A DNA stretch of 64,000 bases, from contig NZ_CP150660.1 of NCBI RefSeq assembly GCF_038023995.1, positions 2,230,501-2,294,500 on the forward strand, given 5' to 3'. Positions 1-8,236 of this stretch are shown here, piece by piece. The position numbers and the translations under genes were made by a program. Source of the stretch: Polaribacter atrinae (GTDB lineage Bacteria > Bacteroidota > Bacteroidia > Flavobacteriales > Flavobacteriaceae). Positions within the stretch are counted from its first letter, which is position 1. Each line of letters opens with the position of its first letter. The notes below the pieces were generated by a model, which saw only the letters and a list, made by a program, of their open reading frames with translations, searched no databases and was not told the origin of the DNA.

Positions 1-735
1 TTATCTTTAATTAAAAAAGCAATCCAAAAAAACGATCTAGTTGTAGTCAGTATTTTTGTAAATCCAACCCAGTTTGACAACCAAGAGGACTTAATTAAAT
101 ATCCAAAAACGATAGAAAACGACACTAAATTGTTAGAAAGCGTTTCTTGTGATGTATTATTTCTACCTTCTGTAGCAGAAATATATGCAGAAAACATATC
201 ATCTGAAAAATTTGATTTTGACGGACTAGAACACCAAATGGAAGGCAAATTTAGAAAAGGGCATTTTGATGGTGTTGGTACCATCGTAAAAACCCTTTTC
301 GAAATTGTAACACCTAATAGAGCTTATTTTGGTCAAAAGGATTTTCAGCAGTTACAGATTATCAAAAAAATGGTTAGAAAAAACAGACTGCCTGTAAAAA
401 TAAAAGGATGCCCCATTTTTAGAGAAGCAGATGGTTTGGCAATGAGTTCTAGAAATGCTAGATTATCTAAAGAACATAGAGAGGCAGCTCCTTTTATTTA
501 CAAAACTCTTAAAAAAGTTAAAAATAAATTTGGCATAGAAAATGATGTAACCGTAACTGAGTGGGTAGAAAACCAGTTTAAAGAACACCCTTTATTAGAA
601 TTAGAGTATTTTACAATTGCTGATGAAAAATCATTAGAAACCATAAAAAACAAAGAATCTAACAATAAAAACCGTGCTTTTATTGCAGTTTATGCAGGAG
701 AAATACGATTGATAGACAACATTCGATTAAAATAG
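1..735 (+). CDS. panC: pantothenate synthetase, 5'-truncated by the window edge
   Basis: Joins pantoate and beta-alanine with ATP to make pantothenate (coenzyme A pathway, cytosol). Frame 1 is open from base 1, so the coding part begins before the window; 244 residues are visible against roughly 280 in the family, and the ATP-binding HIGH-like motif lies upstream of base 1. Visible signatures are VNPTQF (visible residues 21-25), FGQKDFQQ, and READGLAMSSRN, the signature that binds pantoate/ATP. The first internal ATG is at 130 but is not the true start, because homology continues upstream of it. panD follows 31 nt downstream, so the last two steps of pantothenate synthesis sit together. Confidence 0.95.
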   Translation, partial: LSLIKKAIQKNDLVVVSIFVNPTQFDNQEDLIKYPKTIENDTKLLESVSCDVLFLPSVAEIYAENISSEKFDFDGLEHQMEGKFRKGHFDGVGTIVKTLFEIVTPNRAYFGQKDFQQLQIIKKMVRKNRLPVKIKGCPIFREADGLAMSSRNARLSKEHREAAPFIYKTLKKVKNKFGIENDVTVTEWVENQFKEHPLLELEYFTIADEKSLETIKNKESNNKNRAFIAVYAGEIRLIDNIRLK

Positions 736-754
736 TAGTAATCAAAAAAAATAG

Positions 755-762
755 TATTTTTG
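755..762 (+). promoter_or_regulatory. -7 promoter element (TATTTTTG) before panD
   Basis: Matches the Bacteroidetes -7 consensus TAnnTTTG in the panC-panD gap. It ends only 4 nt before the panD ATG, so a transcript started here would be leaderless or nearly so. I see no -33 TTG at the usual distance, so panD may also be read from upstream. Confidence 0.4.
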
Positions 763-766
763 CCCC

Positions 767-1117
767 ATGTTAGTACAAGTTGTAAAATCAAAAATCCACC
801 GTGTAAAAGTTACAGGTGCAGATTTAAATTATATAGGAAGCATTACCATTGATGAAGATTTAATGGATGCGGCCAACATTATTGAAGGTGAACGTGTTCA
901 AATTGTAAACAATAATAATGGCGAGCGTTTAGAAACATACGCTATTCCTGGACCTCGTGGAAGTGGAGAAATCACATTAAACGGAGCAGCAGCAAGAAAA
1001 GTTGCTGTTAATGACGTTTTAATTCTAATCGTTTACGGATTCATGGATATTGAAGAAGCAAAAAACTTTAAACCATCTTTAGTTTTCCCTAACGAAAAAG
1101 ACAATACACTTACATAG
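767..1117 (+). CDS. panD: aspartate 1-decarboxylase
   Basis: Pyruvoyl-dependent enzyme that decarboxylates L-aspartate to beta-alanine, the co-substrate of PanC. The 116-residue length is normal for the family. The self-cleavage site Gly24-Ser25 is present in YIGSITID; Ser25 would become the pyruvoyl group. Lys9, Arg54 and Tyr58 of the active site are also visible. It lies directly after panC on the same strand, and the next gene starts 2 nt after its stop. The start is the ATG at 767, since the first residues [12 protein letters not shown] fit the family N-terminus. Confidence 0.97.
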   Translation: MLVQVVKSKIHRVKVTGADLNYIGSITIDEDLMDAANIIEGERVQIVNNNNGERLETYAIPGPRGSGEITLNGAAARKVAVNDVLILIVYGFMDIEEAKNFKPSLVFPNEKDNTLT

Positions 1118-1119
1118 AT

Positions 1120-2064
1120 TTGAATATCAAAAAAATATTAAAAACGATACTACCTCTTGTTTTAGGAGGTTTTTTAGTATGGTACTCTCTCTCAAAAATT
1201 TCTTTAGAAGTCTTAATAGGTTATTTTAAAGACGCAAAATATGGTTGGATTGTCCTTGGTCTATTTTTCGGAATTTTAAGTCACCTTTCTAGAGCTTATA
1301 GATGGAAATTCATGTTAGAACCTTTGGGTTTTAAACCCAAATACACAAATAGTGTTTTAGCTGTTTTAGTAGGTTATTTAGTAAACTTAGCCATACCAAG
1401 AGCTGGAGAAATTTCTAGAGCAACTGTAATGGCAAACTACGAGAAAATTCCTTTCGAAAAAGGATTTGGAACTATTGTAGCCGAACGTATTGCAGATTTA
1501 ATTATGATGCTTTCTATCGTTGCAATAACACTTTTTGTTCAATTCGATTTTATCTACGACCTCTTAACTAAAAACTTTAATCCAACAAAAATCATTATTG
1601 GTTTAACGGTTCTTATTCTTGGTTTTTACATTTTAACATCATTTATAAAGAAAGCTAAATCTGGGTTTTTACTAAAAATTAAAACCTTTATTGCTGGCTT
1701 GTTAGAAGGTGTTACTAGTATTTTTAAAATGAAAAATAAATGGGCATTTATCTTTCATACCGTATTTATTTGGGTAATGTACGTTGCCATGTTTTGGGCA
1801 ACAATTCCTGCAATTGAAGGTTTACACGTTCCGTTTGGCGGAATATTAATCGGGTTTATTGCGGGTGGCTTCTCCATTGCGGCAACAAATGGAGGAATTG
1901 GATTATACCCAATTGCTGTAGCCGGTGCCTTGGCGTTGTTTGATGTACCTACAGAACCTGCAACCGCTTTTGGTTGGATTATGTGGACCGCACAAACTGC
2001 CATGATTATTGTTTTTGGAGGTTTGGCATTTTTTGCATTACCAATCTACAACAAGAATAAATAG
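1120..2064 (+). CDS. flippase-like membrane protein (LPG synthase TM-domain / UPF0104 family)
   Basis: A 314-residue inner-membrane protein with about eight hydrophobic segments. The SRAYRW patch near residues 59-64 and the AIPRAGE / ATNGGIGLYP type sequences are typical of the lysylphosphatidylglycerol-synthase transmembrane domain family (flippase-like, TIGR00374 type). There is no C-terminal synthetase domain, so it is not MprF; the substrate is unknown. The start is a TTG at 1120, 2 nt after the panD stop, which implies co-transcription and probably translational coupling with panD. This panC-panD-flippase order is, to my knowledge, common in Flavobacteriaceae. Confidence 0.85.
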   Translation: MNIKKILKTILPLVLGGFLVWYSLSKISLEVLIGYFKDAKYGWIVLGLFFGILSHLSRAYRWKFMLEPLGFKPKYTNSVLAVLVGYLVNLAIPRAGEISRATVMANYEKIPFEKGFGTIVAERIADLIMMLSIVAITLFVQFDFIYDLLTKNFNPTKIIIGLTVLILGFYILTSFIKKAKSGFLLKIKTFIAGLLEGVTSIFKMKNKWAFIFHTVFIWVMYVAMFWATIPAIEGLHVPFGGILIGFIAGGFSIAATNGGIGLYPIAVAGALALFDVPTEPATAFGWIMWTAQTAMIIVFGGLAFFALPIYNKNK

Positions 2065-2069
2065 TTTTT

Positions 2070-2170
2070 GGGCGTTACCTAAAGGTCGCGCTTTCACTAC
2101 TCGCTTTTTTCTTTTGCTAAAAAACTAGCAAAAGAAAAAGAGCTCAAACATGTCGTTCAATCGCTAACGC
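2070..2170 (+). repeat. dispersed structured element A, copy 1
   Basis: Begins GGGCGTTACC and ends CGCTAACGC. The 5' GCGTTA (2072-2077) is complementary to the 3' TAACGC (2165-2170), which closes the element. Inside is a strong hairpin made of CTTTTGCT and AGCAAAAG. Related copies lie at 4111-4214, 24342-24438, 36924-36999 and, on the minus strand, 43492-43564. It immediately follows the flippase stop codon. Confidence 0.75.
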
Positions 2171-2261
2171 AAACATTTGCTAACTTTTAAGAGAACTCCG
2201 TCTTGAGAATGGCTACTTATAAGACCTAGTTTTCATTTAACTATTCAATAACTTTTTATAA

Positions 2262-2292
2262 TTGCCTTAACTTTAAAAAAGCAATATGTTTG
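2262..2292 (+). promoter_or_regulatory. promoter (TTG-N20-TATGTTTG) for the aspartate dehydrogenase gene
   Basis: TTG at 2262-2264, a 20-nt spacer and TATGTTTG at 2285-2292 fit the Bacteroidetes TTG / TAnnTTTG promoter well. The ATG is only 5 nt beyond the -7 box, so transcription would start at or next to the start codon, directly before a run of 14 A. Confidence 0.6.
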
Positions 2293-2297
2293 CCGTT

Positions 2298-3102
2298 ATG
2301 AAAAAAAAAAAAAACATTAGCAATTGTAGGTTGCGGCGGACTTGCAAGCATCGTTGTACAAGCTTTAGATAAAGGCTTGTTGCCAGATTTTCAAATTATC
2401 GGCACATACTCTAGGACTTTCAATAAAGCCTTGATTTTTTCGAACCATATTAACAATGCCGATAGAAGTTACACCTGTACTCCATGTCATTCACTTGAAG
2501 AATTATTAAAGCTTAAACCAGATTATCTTGTAGAAGCATCTTCTCCAGATTCTTTAAAAGAAATAGCATTGCCAACGCTAAAAAACGGAACATCAATAGT
2601 AACAATTTCTATTGGAGGTCTTGCAGATGCCAATTTTTACGAAGAGGTTAAAAAAACAGCTTTAGAATATGGTACACGAGTTCATATTGCATCAGGAGCC
2701 GTTGGAGGATTCGACGTATTAAGAACCGTGTCTTTAATGGAAGAAAGCGAAGTGACTTTCGAATCTACAAAATCGCCAAGAGCCATGAGAAATAGCCCAG
2801 TTTATAATCCTGTTATAGAAACGCAAGAACACACATCCTTTAAAGGTACTGCTGTAGAAGCCATCGCACTTTTTCCAAGACAAGTAAACGTTTCTGTAGC
2901 AGCTGCATTGGCTTCAACAGGACCAGAAAACGTAAAGGTCTCCATTAAAACTGCCCCAGAATTTGTTGGCGATAACCATCGTATAGAAATAAAAAGCCAG
3001 GAAATTCATGCCGTTTTAAACATTTATAGTCAAACGGCAAAAATTGCTGGCTGGAGTATTGTTAATACATTGCGAAATATTACTTCGCCTATTGCTTTTT
3101 AA
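2298..3102 (+). CDS. L-aspartate dehydrogenase-like protein, frameshifted in a 14-A tract
   Basis: Resembles NAD(P)-dependent aspartate dehydrogenase (NadX type), which oxidises aspartate to iminoaspartate. The Rossmann motif AIVGCGG is read from about 2320, SGAVGGFD lies in the middle and a conserved NHRIEIK segment is near the C-terminus. The ATG at 2298 is followed by 14 A (2301-2314) and is one base out of frame with the Rossmann domain; 13 or 16 A would restore a protein of about 267 residues. The correct frame has a TGA at 2299-2301 and no good start until TTG codons at 2377, which would delete the nucleotide-binding loop. The gene is therefore disrupted, rescued by slippage, or affected by a sequencing error. 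Its 3' end overlaps the convergent gene by 14 nt. Confidence 0.75.
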
Positions 3103-4003
3103 AGTAAGTAGTTAAATTAGCTAACACCTTTTCACTTAACCTAACAAACGCTTGCTGTGTTCTACCTGTAGAAACTTCTAAGCAATTAACTTTAGGATTA
3201 TTTAAAAGCTCTTTATCACCTAAAGCGCCAAGAGTATCACAATATACGGCATTGTCACCTGCTGCTAGCCACTTATTAAAAGGCTCAGCATCCCAAGCAG
3301 GTGATGATCCTGTATTGAATAATATTTTATGATTACCAAATTTAATAAACTCGTTTTCATGCAATAAAACAGTGTTTTTATTTAAACAAGCAATCACTAC
3401 TTCATTTTCTTTCATTAGTTCTTCTAGTGGTAAAAACTCATAGCCTTTGGCTTTAGCATCTTGTTTTTCGCTTCTAGCAAAATAAGTGATTTCTGCACCT
3501 AAAAAGTGAAGTGCATCCGCAACCATACCTCCAGATTTACCCAAACCTACAATCCCTACTTTTAGTCCTGTAATCTCTCTTGGAATTCCGCCCCAAGCAT
3601 TTCTTGGTTTACCATCAGAAGTAGTTCCAAAACCATGTAAACATCTTACCAACTCACTAATTACATATTCCACAACTCCCTTATCTCCATAATCACGCAC
3701 ACCAGTAACGGTAATACCACGAGAATTTGCATAGTTAATATCTACATTAGCACTTTCTGACGCATACAACGAACAGCACATACCTATATATCTTATGTTC
3801 GGACAACGCTCTAAAATTTCTTTTGTTAATGTAGTAGTATAACTTAACAAAACACCATCTGCATCACCAATACGCGCTACAATCTCATCGTCAGTTGTTG
3901 GTCTGTCTGTGTATAATAGTAGGTTTTCTGTTAAAGATTCTAATTTTATATTAACCGACTCAATTAACTCTAAAGGCTCTATTCCTATAAGTTTTTTAAA
4001 CAT
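3089..4003 (-). CDS. D-isomer 2-hydroxyacid dehydrogenase family protein, atypical active site
   Basis: A 304-residue protein with the family's NAD-binding domain: GIVGLGKSGG at residues 150-159. Members normally reduce 2-ketoacids using a catalytic Arg in an NxxRG motif and a C-terminal His. Here the corresponding segment reads FNTGSSPAWD (Asn230 onward) with Ser where Arg is expected, and I see no PH-type histidine near the C-terminus (the region reads STGRTQQAF). The fold is therefore well supported, but classical dehydrogenase activity is doubtful. Transcribed convergently with the aspartate dehydrogenase gene. I cannot name a substrate. Confidence 0.8.
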   Translation of the reverse strand: MFKKLIGIEPLELIESVNIKLESLTENLLLYTDRPTTDDEIVARIGDADGVLLSYTTTLTKEILERCPNIRYIGMCCSLYASESANVDINYANSRGITVTGVRDYGDKGVVEYVISELVRCLHGFGTTSDGKPRNAWGGIPREITGLKVGIVGLGKSGGMVADALHFLGAEITYFARSEKQDAKAKGYEFLPLEELMKENEVVIACLNKNTVLLHENEFIKFGNHKILFNTGSSPAWDAEPFNKWLAAGDNAVYCDTLGALGDKELLNNPKVNCLEVSTGRTQQAFVRLSEKVLANLTTYFKKQ

Positions 4004-4110
4004 AATTCACTATTTTATTTGTTGTAAATGAAAGGAAGCAACATAAGAAATATACCCTATAAGAACTAATTTTTAACGGAACTTTATACTCTTATTAATA
4101 CCAGATATTT

Positions 4111-4214
4111 TTGGGCGTTCCCTAAAAAGGTCGCGCTTTCACTACTCGCTTTTTTCTTTTGCAAAAAAACAGCAAAATAAAAAGAGCTTAAACATACCGT
4201 TCAATCGCTAACGC
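4111..4214 (+). repeat. dispersed structured element A, copy 2
   Basis: Same architecture as the element at 2070: TTGGGCGTTCCC at the 5' end and AATCGCTAACGC at the 3' end, with outer pairing GCGTT/AACGC. Its inner hairpin (CTTTTGC / GCAAAAT) is slightly degenerate. It occupies much of the 316-nt gap (4004-4319) between the divergent dehydrogenase homologue and radA; the rest holds only the radA promoter. Confidence 0.75.
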
Positions 4215-4281
4215 AACTATTTGCTACGAATAAGAAAACTTCTTTTATTAAAAATTTAAAATTATCTGCCTATAAACTTTG

Positions 4282-4289
4282 TAACTTTG
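4282..4289 (+). promoter_or_regulatory. -7 promoter element (TAACTTTG) before radA
   Basis: Matches TAnnTTTG 30 nt upstream of the radA ATG. No clear -33 TTG at the usual spacing. Confidence 0.4.
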
Positions 4290-4319
4290 TTGCTTTTCAA
4301 ACTTTGAAACTCTTTTAAA

Positions 4320-5681
4320 ATGGCTAAAACCAAAACAACTTTTTTCTGTCAGAACTGTGGAACTCAACATGCTAAATGGGTAGGACAATGTGGTGCCTGT
4401 AAAGAATGGAATACCATTGTAGAAGAAGTAGTTCAAAAAGAAGAAAAACGCGTTTGGAAACAATCTACTACAGCAAAACAAACCGTAAATAAACCTTTAA
4501 AAGTTGCGGACATTCAATTAAACCCAGAAGAAAGAATTGTTACCAACAATAATGAATTAGATACCGTTTTAGGTGGCGGATTGGTAAAAGGTTCTGTTAC
4601 TCTTTTAGGTGGTGAACCCGGAATTGGAAAATCGACTTTATTATTGCAAGTTGCCTTAAATATTAGCCAAAAAGTTCTATATGTTTCTGGTGAAGAAAGT
4701 CAATCTCAAATAAAAATGAGAGCAGAAAGGCTAGAAGCAAACAACTCAAATTGTTTAATCTTAACAGAAACGAACACGCAAAATATCTTCAAAAATATTG
4801 AAGAAACAATGCCAGATGTTTTGGTAATAGATTCCATACAAACTTTACATACAAGTTCTATAGAAGCTTCTCCTGGAAGTATTTCTCAAATTAGAGAAAC
4901 TGCTGCAGAATTGATTAAATATGCCAAAGAAACTGCGACTCCGGTTTTATTAATTGGACACATCAATAAAGACGGAAACATTGCTGGCCCCAAAATTTTA
5001 GAACACATGGTAGATGTTGTTTTACAGTTTGAAGGAGACAGAAACCATACTTACAGAATATTACGAAGCCAGAAAAACAGATTCGGATCTACATCAGAAT
5101 TAGGAATTTATGAAATGCTTTCTAACGGATTACGAGAAATTTCTAATCCATCAGAAATACTAATTTCTAAGAAAGATGCAGATTTAAGCGGAACCGCAAT
5201 TGCAAGTACTTTAGAAGGTATTAGACCTTTAATGATAGAAATACAAGCTTTGGTTTCTACAGCGGTTTACGGAACACCTCAACGTTCTACAACGGGTTAC
5301 AATTTAAAAAGATTAAACATGATTTTAGCGGTTCTAGAAAAAAGAGCTGGCTTTAAATTAGGTGCAAAAGATGTCTTTTTAAATATCACTGGAGGAATAA
5401 ATGTAGACGACCCAGCAATAGATTTAGCAGTTGTAGCTGCAATTTTATCCTCTAACCAAGACGTGGCAATTAATCCAAATGTATGTTTTGCTGCAGAAGT
5501 TGGTTTGGCAGGAGAAATAAGACCTGTTTCTAAAATTGATCAAAGAATTACAGAAGCAGAAAAATTAGGTTACAAAACCTTAGTTGCATCTAAATACAAT
5601 AAGATTTCTTCTAAAAACCACGGAATAAGATTGGTTCTAGTTGGTAAAATTGAAGAGGCTTTTGCTACTTTGTTTGCTTAG
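4320..5681 (+). CDS. radA: DNA repair protein RadA (Sms)
   Basis: RecA-like ATPase that drives branch migration of recombination intermediates. The domain order is complete over 453 residues: a four-cysteine zinc finger (Cys10, Cys13, Cys24, Cys27), a RecA core with Walker A GEPGIGKS at residues 98-105, the RadA-specific KNRFG motif at 252-256, and a C-terminal Lon-protease-like domain. It appears monocistronic, with a -7 promoter element 30 nt upstream of the ATG and about 200 nt of non-coding AT-rich sequence after it (5682-5882), in which I recognise nothing. Confidence 0.97.
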   Translation: MAKTKTTFFCQNCGTQHAKWVGQCGACKEWNTIVEEVVQKEEKRVWKQSTTAKQTVNKPLKVADIQLNPEERIVTNNNELDTVLGGGLVKGSVTLLGGEPGIGKSTLLLQVALNISQKVLYVSGEESQSQIKMRAERLEANNSNCLILTETNTQNIFKNIEETMPDVLVIDSIQTLHTSSIEASPGSISQIRETAAELIKYAKETATPVLLIGHINKDGNIAGPKILEHMVDVVLQFEGDRNHTYRILRSQKNRFGSTSELGIYEMLSNGLREISNPSEILISKKDADLSGTAIASTLEGIRPLMIEIQALVSTAVYGTPQRSTTGYNLKRLNMILAVLEKRAGFKLGAKDVFLNITGGINVDDPAIDLAVVAAILSSNQDVAINPNVCFAAEVGLAGEIRPVSKIDQRITEAEKLGYKTLVASKYNKISSKNHGIRLVLVGKIEEAFATLFA

Positions 5682-5882
5682 GATTCACTAATCAAAATTT
5701 ATAATATCAAATATTTCATAAAGGACTTTATATCCTCAATGAGTAAACTCCAAATTTCAAATTAAAAAATCATTTGTTTTTCGGATTGAGTTCATATCTA
5801 ATGCTATTGTTATACAATTAATCTTAAAAAGGTTTCATATTTGAACATTATAACTAAATATTATTAACTTAAATCAATAAAT

Positions 5883-6671
5883 ATGAAATTAAGAATATTA
5901 AGTATTATCTGTTTAACCTTAATAACACTTGTAGGCTGTAAAGAGACTAAAAAGGATAAAGCGAACGATACTCCTGAAAAAAGTACAAATATTACCTTAG
6001 AAAAATTAGAAAACTCACCAGAATACGCTGCAGCTTCACTTAAAATGATAACACCAAGTGAAACAGAAATAAAAACTGTTGGCGAAACTGCTTTTAATTT
6101 TGAAGTAAATAATTACGAATTAGGAGTATTAACACAAAGTAAAAATGCAGAGCTTTTAGCAAATTCAGAAAAAGGACAACATATTCATTTTATTTTAAAC
6201 AATGAACCATATTCTGCGCATTATGAGTCAACATTTAAAAAAGATATGCCTAATGGAGTACATCATTTGGTTGCATTTTTAAGCAGGTCTTATCATGAGT
6301 CTGTTAAAAACGAAAATTCTGTAGTGGTTAAAAAATTAATCGTTGGAGAAGATACTAAAGATGATAAAAATTTAGATATAAGCGCACCAACACTTATTTA
6401 TAGTCGCCCAAAAGGAGAATATACCAGAAAAGATACAGAGAATCTATTACTAGATTTTTTCGTATTAAATACACAACTTTCAAAAAATGGCACTAAAGTT
6501 CGTGCAACGATTAACGAGAAAGAATTTATAATAACAGAATGGGCACCACAGGTAATTAAAGGTTTACCAAAAGGAAAAGTTTCTATAAAATTAGAGTTAA
6601 TAGATGCAGAAGGAAATTTAATTCCTGGGCCTTTTAATAGTGTTGATAGAACAGTTACTTTAAAAGAGTAA
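5883..6671 (+). CDS. lipoprotein of unknown function
   Basis: A 262-residue protein with a lipoprotein signal peptide: a hydrophobic stretch and the lipobox LVGC, with Cys19 as the lipidated residue, then a charged linker rich in Lys and Glu. No catalytic motif is recognisable. The mature part looks mostly beta-stranded and has two similar-looking regions around residues 60-150 and 165-260, which may be immunoglobulin-like, but this is an impression only. The gene stands alone and ends at a strong bidirectional terminator shared with the hemD-like gene. Confidence 0.65.
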   Translation: MKLRILSIICLTLITLVGCKETKKDKANDTPEKSTNITLEKLENSPEYAAASLKMITPSETEIKTVGETAFNFEVNNYELGVLTQSKNAELLANSEKGQHIHFILNNEPYSAHYESTFKKDMPNGVHHLVAFLSRSYHESVKNENSVVVKKLIVGEDTKDDKNLDISAPTLIYSRPKGEYTRKDTENLLLDFFVLNTQLSKNGTKVRATINEKEFIITEWAPQVIKGLPKGKVSIKLELIDAEGNLIPGPFNSVDRTVTLKE

Positions 6672-6689
6672 TTAAATTTATAACTAAAA

Positions 6690-6740
6690 AAAATCATAAA
6701 AAAAACCAAGCAAAAATGCTTGGTTTTTTTTATGATTTTT
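6690..6740. terminator. bidirectional terminator
   Basis: The arms AACCAAGCA and TGCTTGGTT flank an AAAA loop and extend into matching A and T tracts on both sides, so the hairpin can terminate both the lipoprotein gene and the convergent hemD-like gene. Confidence 0.85.
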
Positions 6741-6748
6741 AAGAAATA

Positions 6749-7495
6749 TTACTTCTTATTTACCAATTTAATATACTTATCTAAAGCCATTGTCATAGAA
6801 GGTGTTTCTGGTGACGGCGCTGTAATATCACATTTAAAACCTGCATCTGTAACTGCTTTAACAGTAGAGTTACCAAAAGCTGCTATTCTAGTTTTATTCT
6901 GCTGAAAGTTTGGAAAGTTCTTTAATAGTGACTCTATTCCTGATGGACTAAAAAACACCAAAACATCATAAAATACATCTTCTAAATCAGACAAATCGCT
7001 CACTACAGTACGGTATAAATCTAATCGCTTCCAGTTGATTCCTAAACTATCTAATTCCTCAGGAATTAATGGTTTTAATTTATCTGAACTTGGTAATAAA
7101 AATTTTTCTGATTTATGTTTCTTAATTAACTTTGTTAAATCTGGAAATGTTCTTGTACCTACATAAATTTTTCGCTTTCTGTACACAACATATTTTTGTA
7201 AGTAATAAGCAACAGCTTCAGACTGACAAAAATATTTCATAGCATCTGGCACTTTAAATCGCATTTCTTCTGCAATTCTAAAAAAGTGATCAACAGCATT
7301 TCTACTTGTTAAAATAATAGCGGTAAAGTTATGTAAATCAACTTTTTCTCCTCTTACTTCTTTGACAGAGATACCTTCTACATGAATAAAAGGTCTAAAG
7401 TCTATCTTGACTTTTTGCTTATCAGACAGATCAAAATAAGGGGAAGTTTCTGTCTTTGGTTCTGGTTGCGATACTAAGATCGTTTTCACTTTCAT
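6749..7495 (-). CDS. hemD: uroporphyrinogen-III synthase (HemD family)
   Basis: A 248-residue protein with the two-lobed HemD pattern: an N-terminal lobe with the segment FTAIILTSRNAVDHFF, a middle domain, and a second lobe with VLVFFSPSGIESLL followed by AFGNSTVKAVTDAG. HemD closes hydroxymethylbilane to uroporphyrinogen III in haem synthesis. Sequence conservation in this family is low, so the call rests on these recurrent patterns and on the neighbouring DUF4271 gene, a pairing usual in Flavobacteriia. The start ATG is 17 nt after the DUF4271 stop, so the two are probably co-transcribed. Confidence 0.85.
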   Translation of the reverse strand: MKVKTILVSQPEPKTETSPYFDLSDKQKVKIDFRPFIHVEGISVKEVRGEKVDLHNFTAIILTSRNAVDHFFRIAEEMRFKVPDAMKYFCQSEAVAYYLQKYVVYRKRKIYVGTRTFPDLTKLIKKHKSEKFLLPSSDKLKPLIPEELDSLGINWKRLDLYRTVVSDLSDLEDVFYDVLVFFSPSGIESLLKNFPNFQQNKTRIAAFGNSTVKAVTDAGFKCDITAPSPETPSMTMALDKYIKLVNKK

Positions 7496-7512
7496 ATGCT
7501 TCTTTTTTCTAG

Positions 7513-8154
7513 TTAAAATAGCAATCTAAACAGTATAAATAGCGGCGCTATTTCGAAGGCGCAAAGGTACAAAATAAAATAAAACAACTCGCTAAAAATC
7601 AGCTTTTTATTAATGACCGCATGAAATATAAAACGAACGGAAAATAATAGGGCCGAAAAATAGACTAAAAAAAGTGTATTTAATTGAGAATATTCTACTA
7701 AAACAATAGCTATAAGTAGAAAAAAGGATACCGAATACAAATAAATAGATTTAGAAACTAAAAAGAAATCTAGCTTTTTATCGATCTTAAAAATCACAGA
7801 AAGCAAGAATTCTAACAACCTTTTTATTGTCAAATAAGAAAAAACAACTCCCAAAATTTTTAAAAAAGTGTAAAATCCTTGTTCGGAAGAAGAATTATAA
7901 TGCAAATAAATTTTATACGATAATAAAGAAAGAATTGTTATAGAAAAAACAAAAACTACGTTTTTAAAAGGATTAAAAAAAGAGCTATTCTCCTCAATTT
8001 CAGACTCAACAAAACTTTTATTTAATAAAGAAGACACACTACCTTTTAACCTTACAGTACTTAACCCTCTTAATAGAAAAATACAGGCAAGAAGGCACAC
8101 CAATAATATGGTAATCCAACTGTTATCAACTATTACTCTTTCTACTGCTTGCAC
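7513..8154 (-). CDS. DUF4271-type integral membrane protein
   Basis: A 213-residue protein with about six hydrophobic helices (first at residues 14-30) and short charged loops. It matches the DUF4271 family found upstream of the hemD-like gene in Flavobacteriia; the function is unknown and I see no catalytic motif. The 5' end faces the divergent glycosyltransferase gene, so the space between the two true starts (8155-8236) must hold both promoters; a TATATTTG at 8203-8210 is a candidate for the glycosyltransferase. Confidence 0.75.
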   Translation of the reverse strand: MQAVERVIVDNSWITILLVCLLACIFLLRGLSTVRLKGSVSSLLNKSFVESEIEENSSFFNPFKNVVFVFSITILSLLSYKIYLHYNSSSEQGFYTFLKILGVVFSYLTIKRLLEFLLSVIFKIDKKLDFFLVSKSIYLYSVSFFLLIAIVLVEYSQLNTLFLVYFSALLFSVRFIFHAVINKKLIFSELFYFILYLCAFEIAPLFILFRLLF

Positions 8155-8236
8155 CTATTTTTGTTTTGGTAAGATTAACACAAAATTAGTAATTAAAAAA
8201 TGTATATTTGTCTACTTACTACATGAAATTTTATTT

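Noticed and set aside
1755..2003. Reverse-strand ORFs over the 1120 gene and similar ORFs inside tyrS, pyrC, the helicase, the BNR gene and others
   Set aside because: They are mirrored readings of AT-rich coding DNA with no start context, no family resemblance and full overlap with well-supported genes.
8108..8236. 43-residue N-terminal extension of the GT2 glycosyltransferase
   Set aside because: It would overlap the divergent DUF4271 gene and adds sequence outside the family pattern; the ATG at 8237 starts exactly at the family N-terminus.
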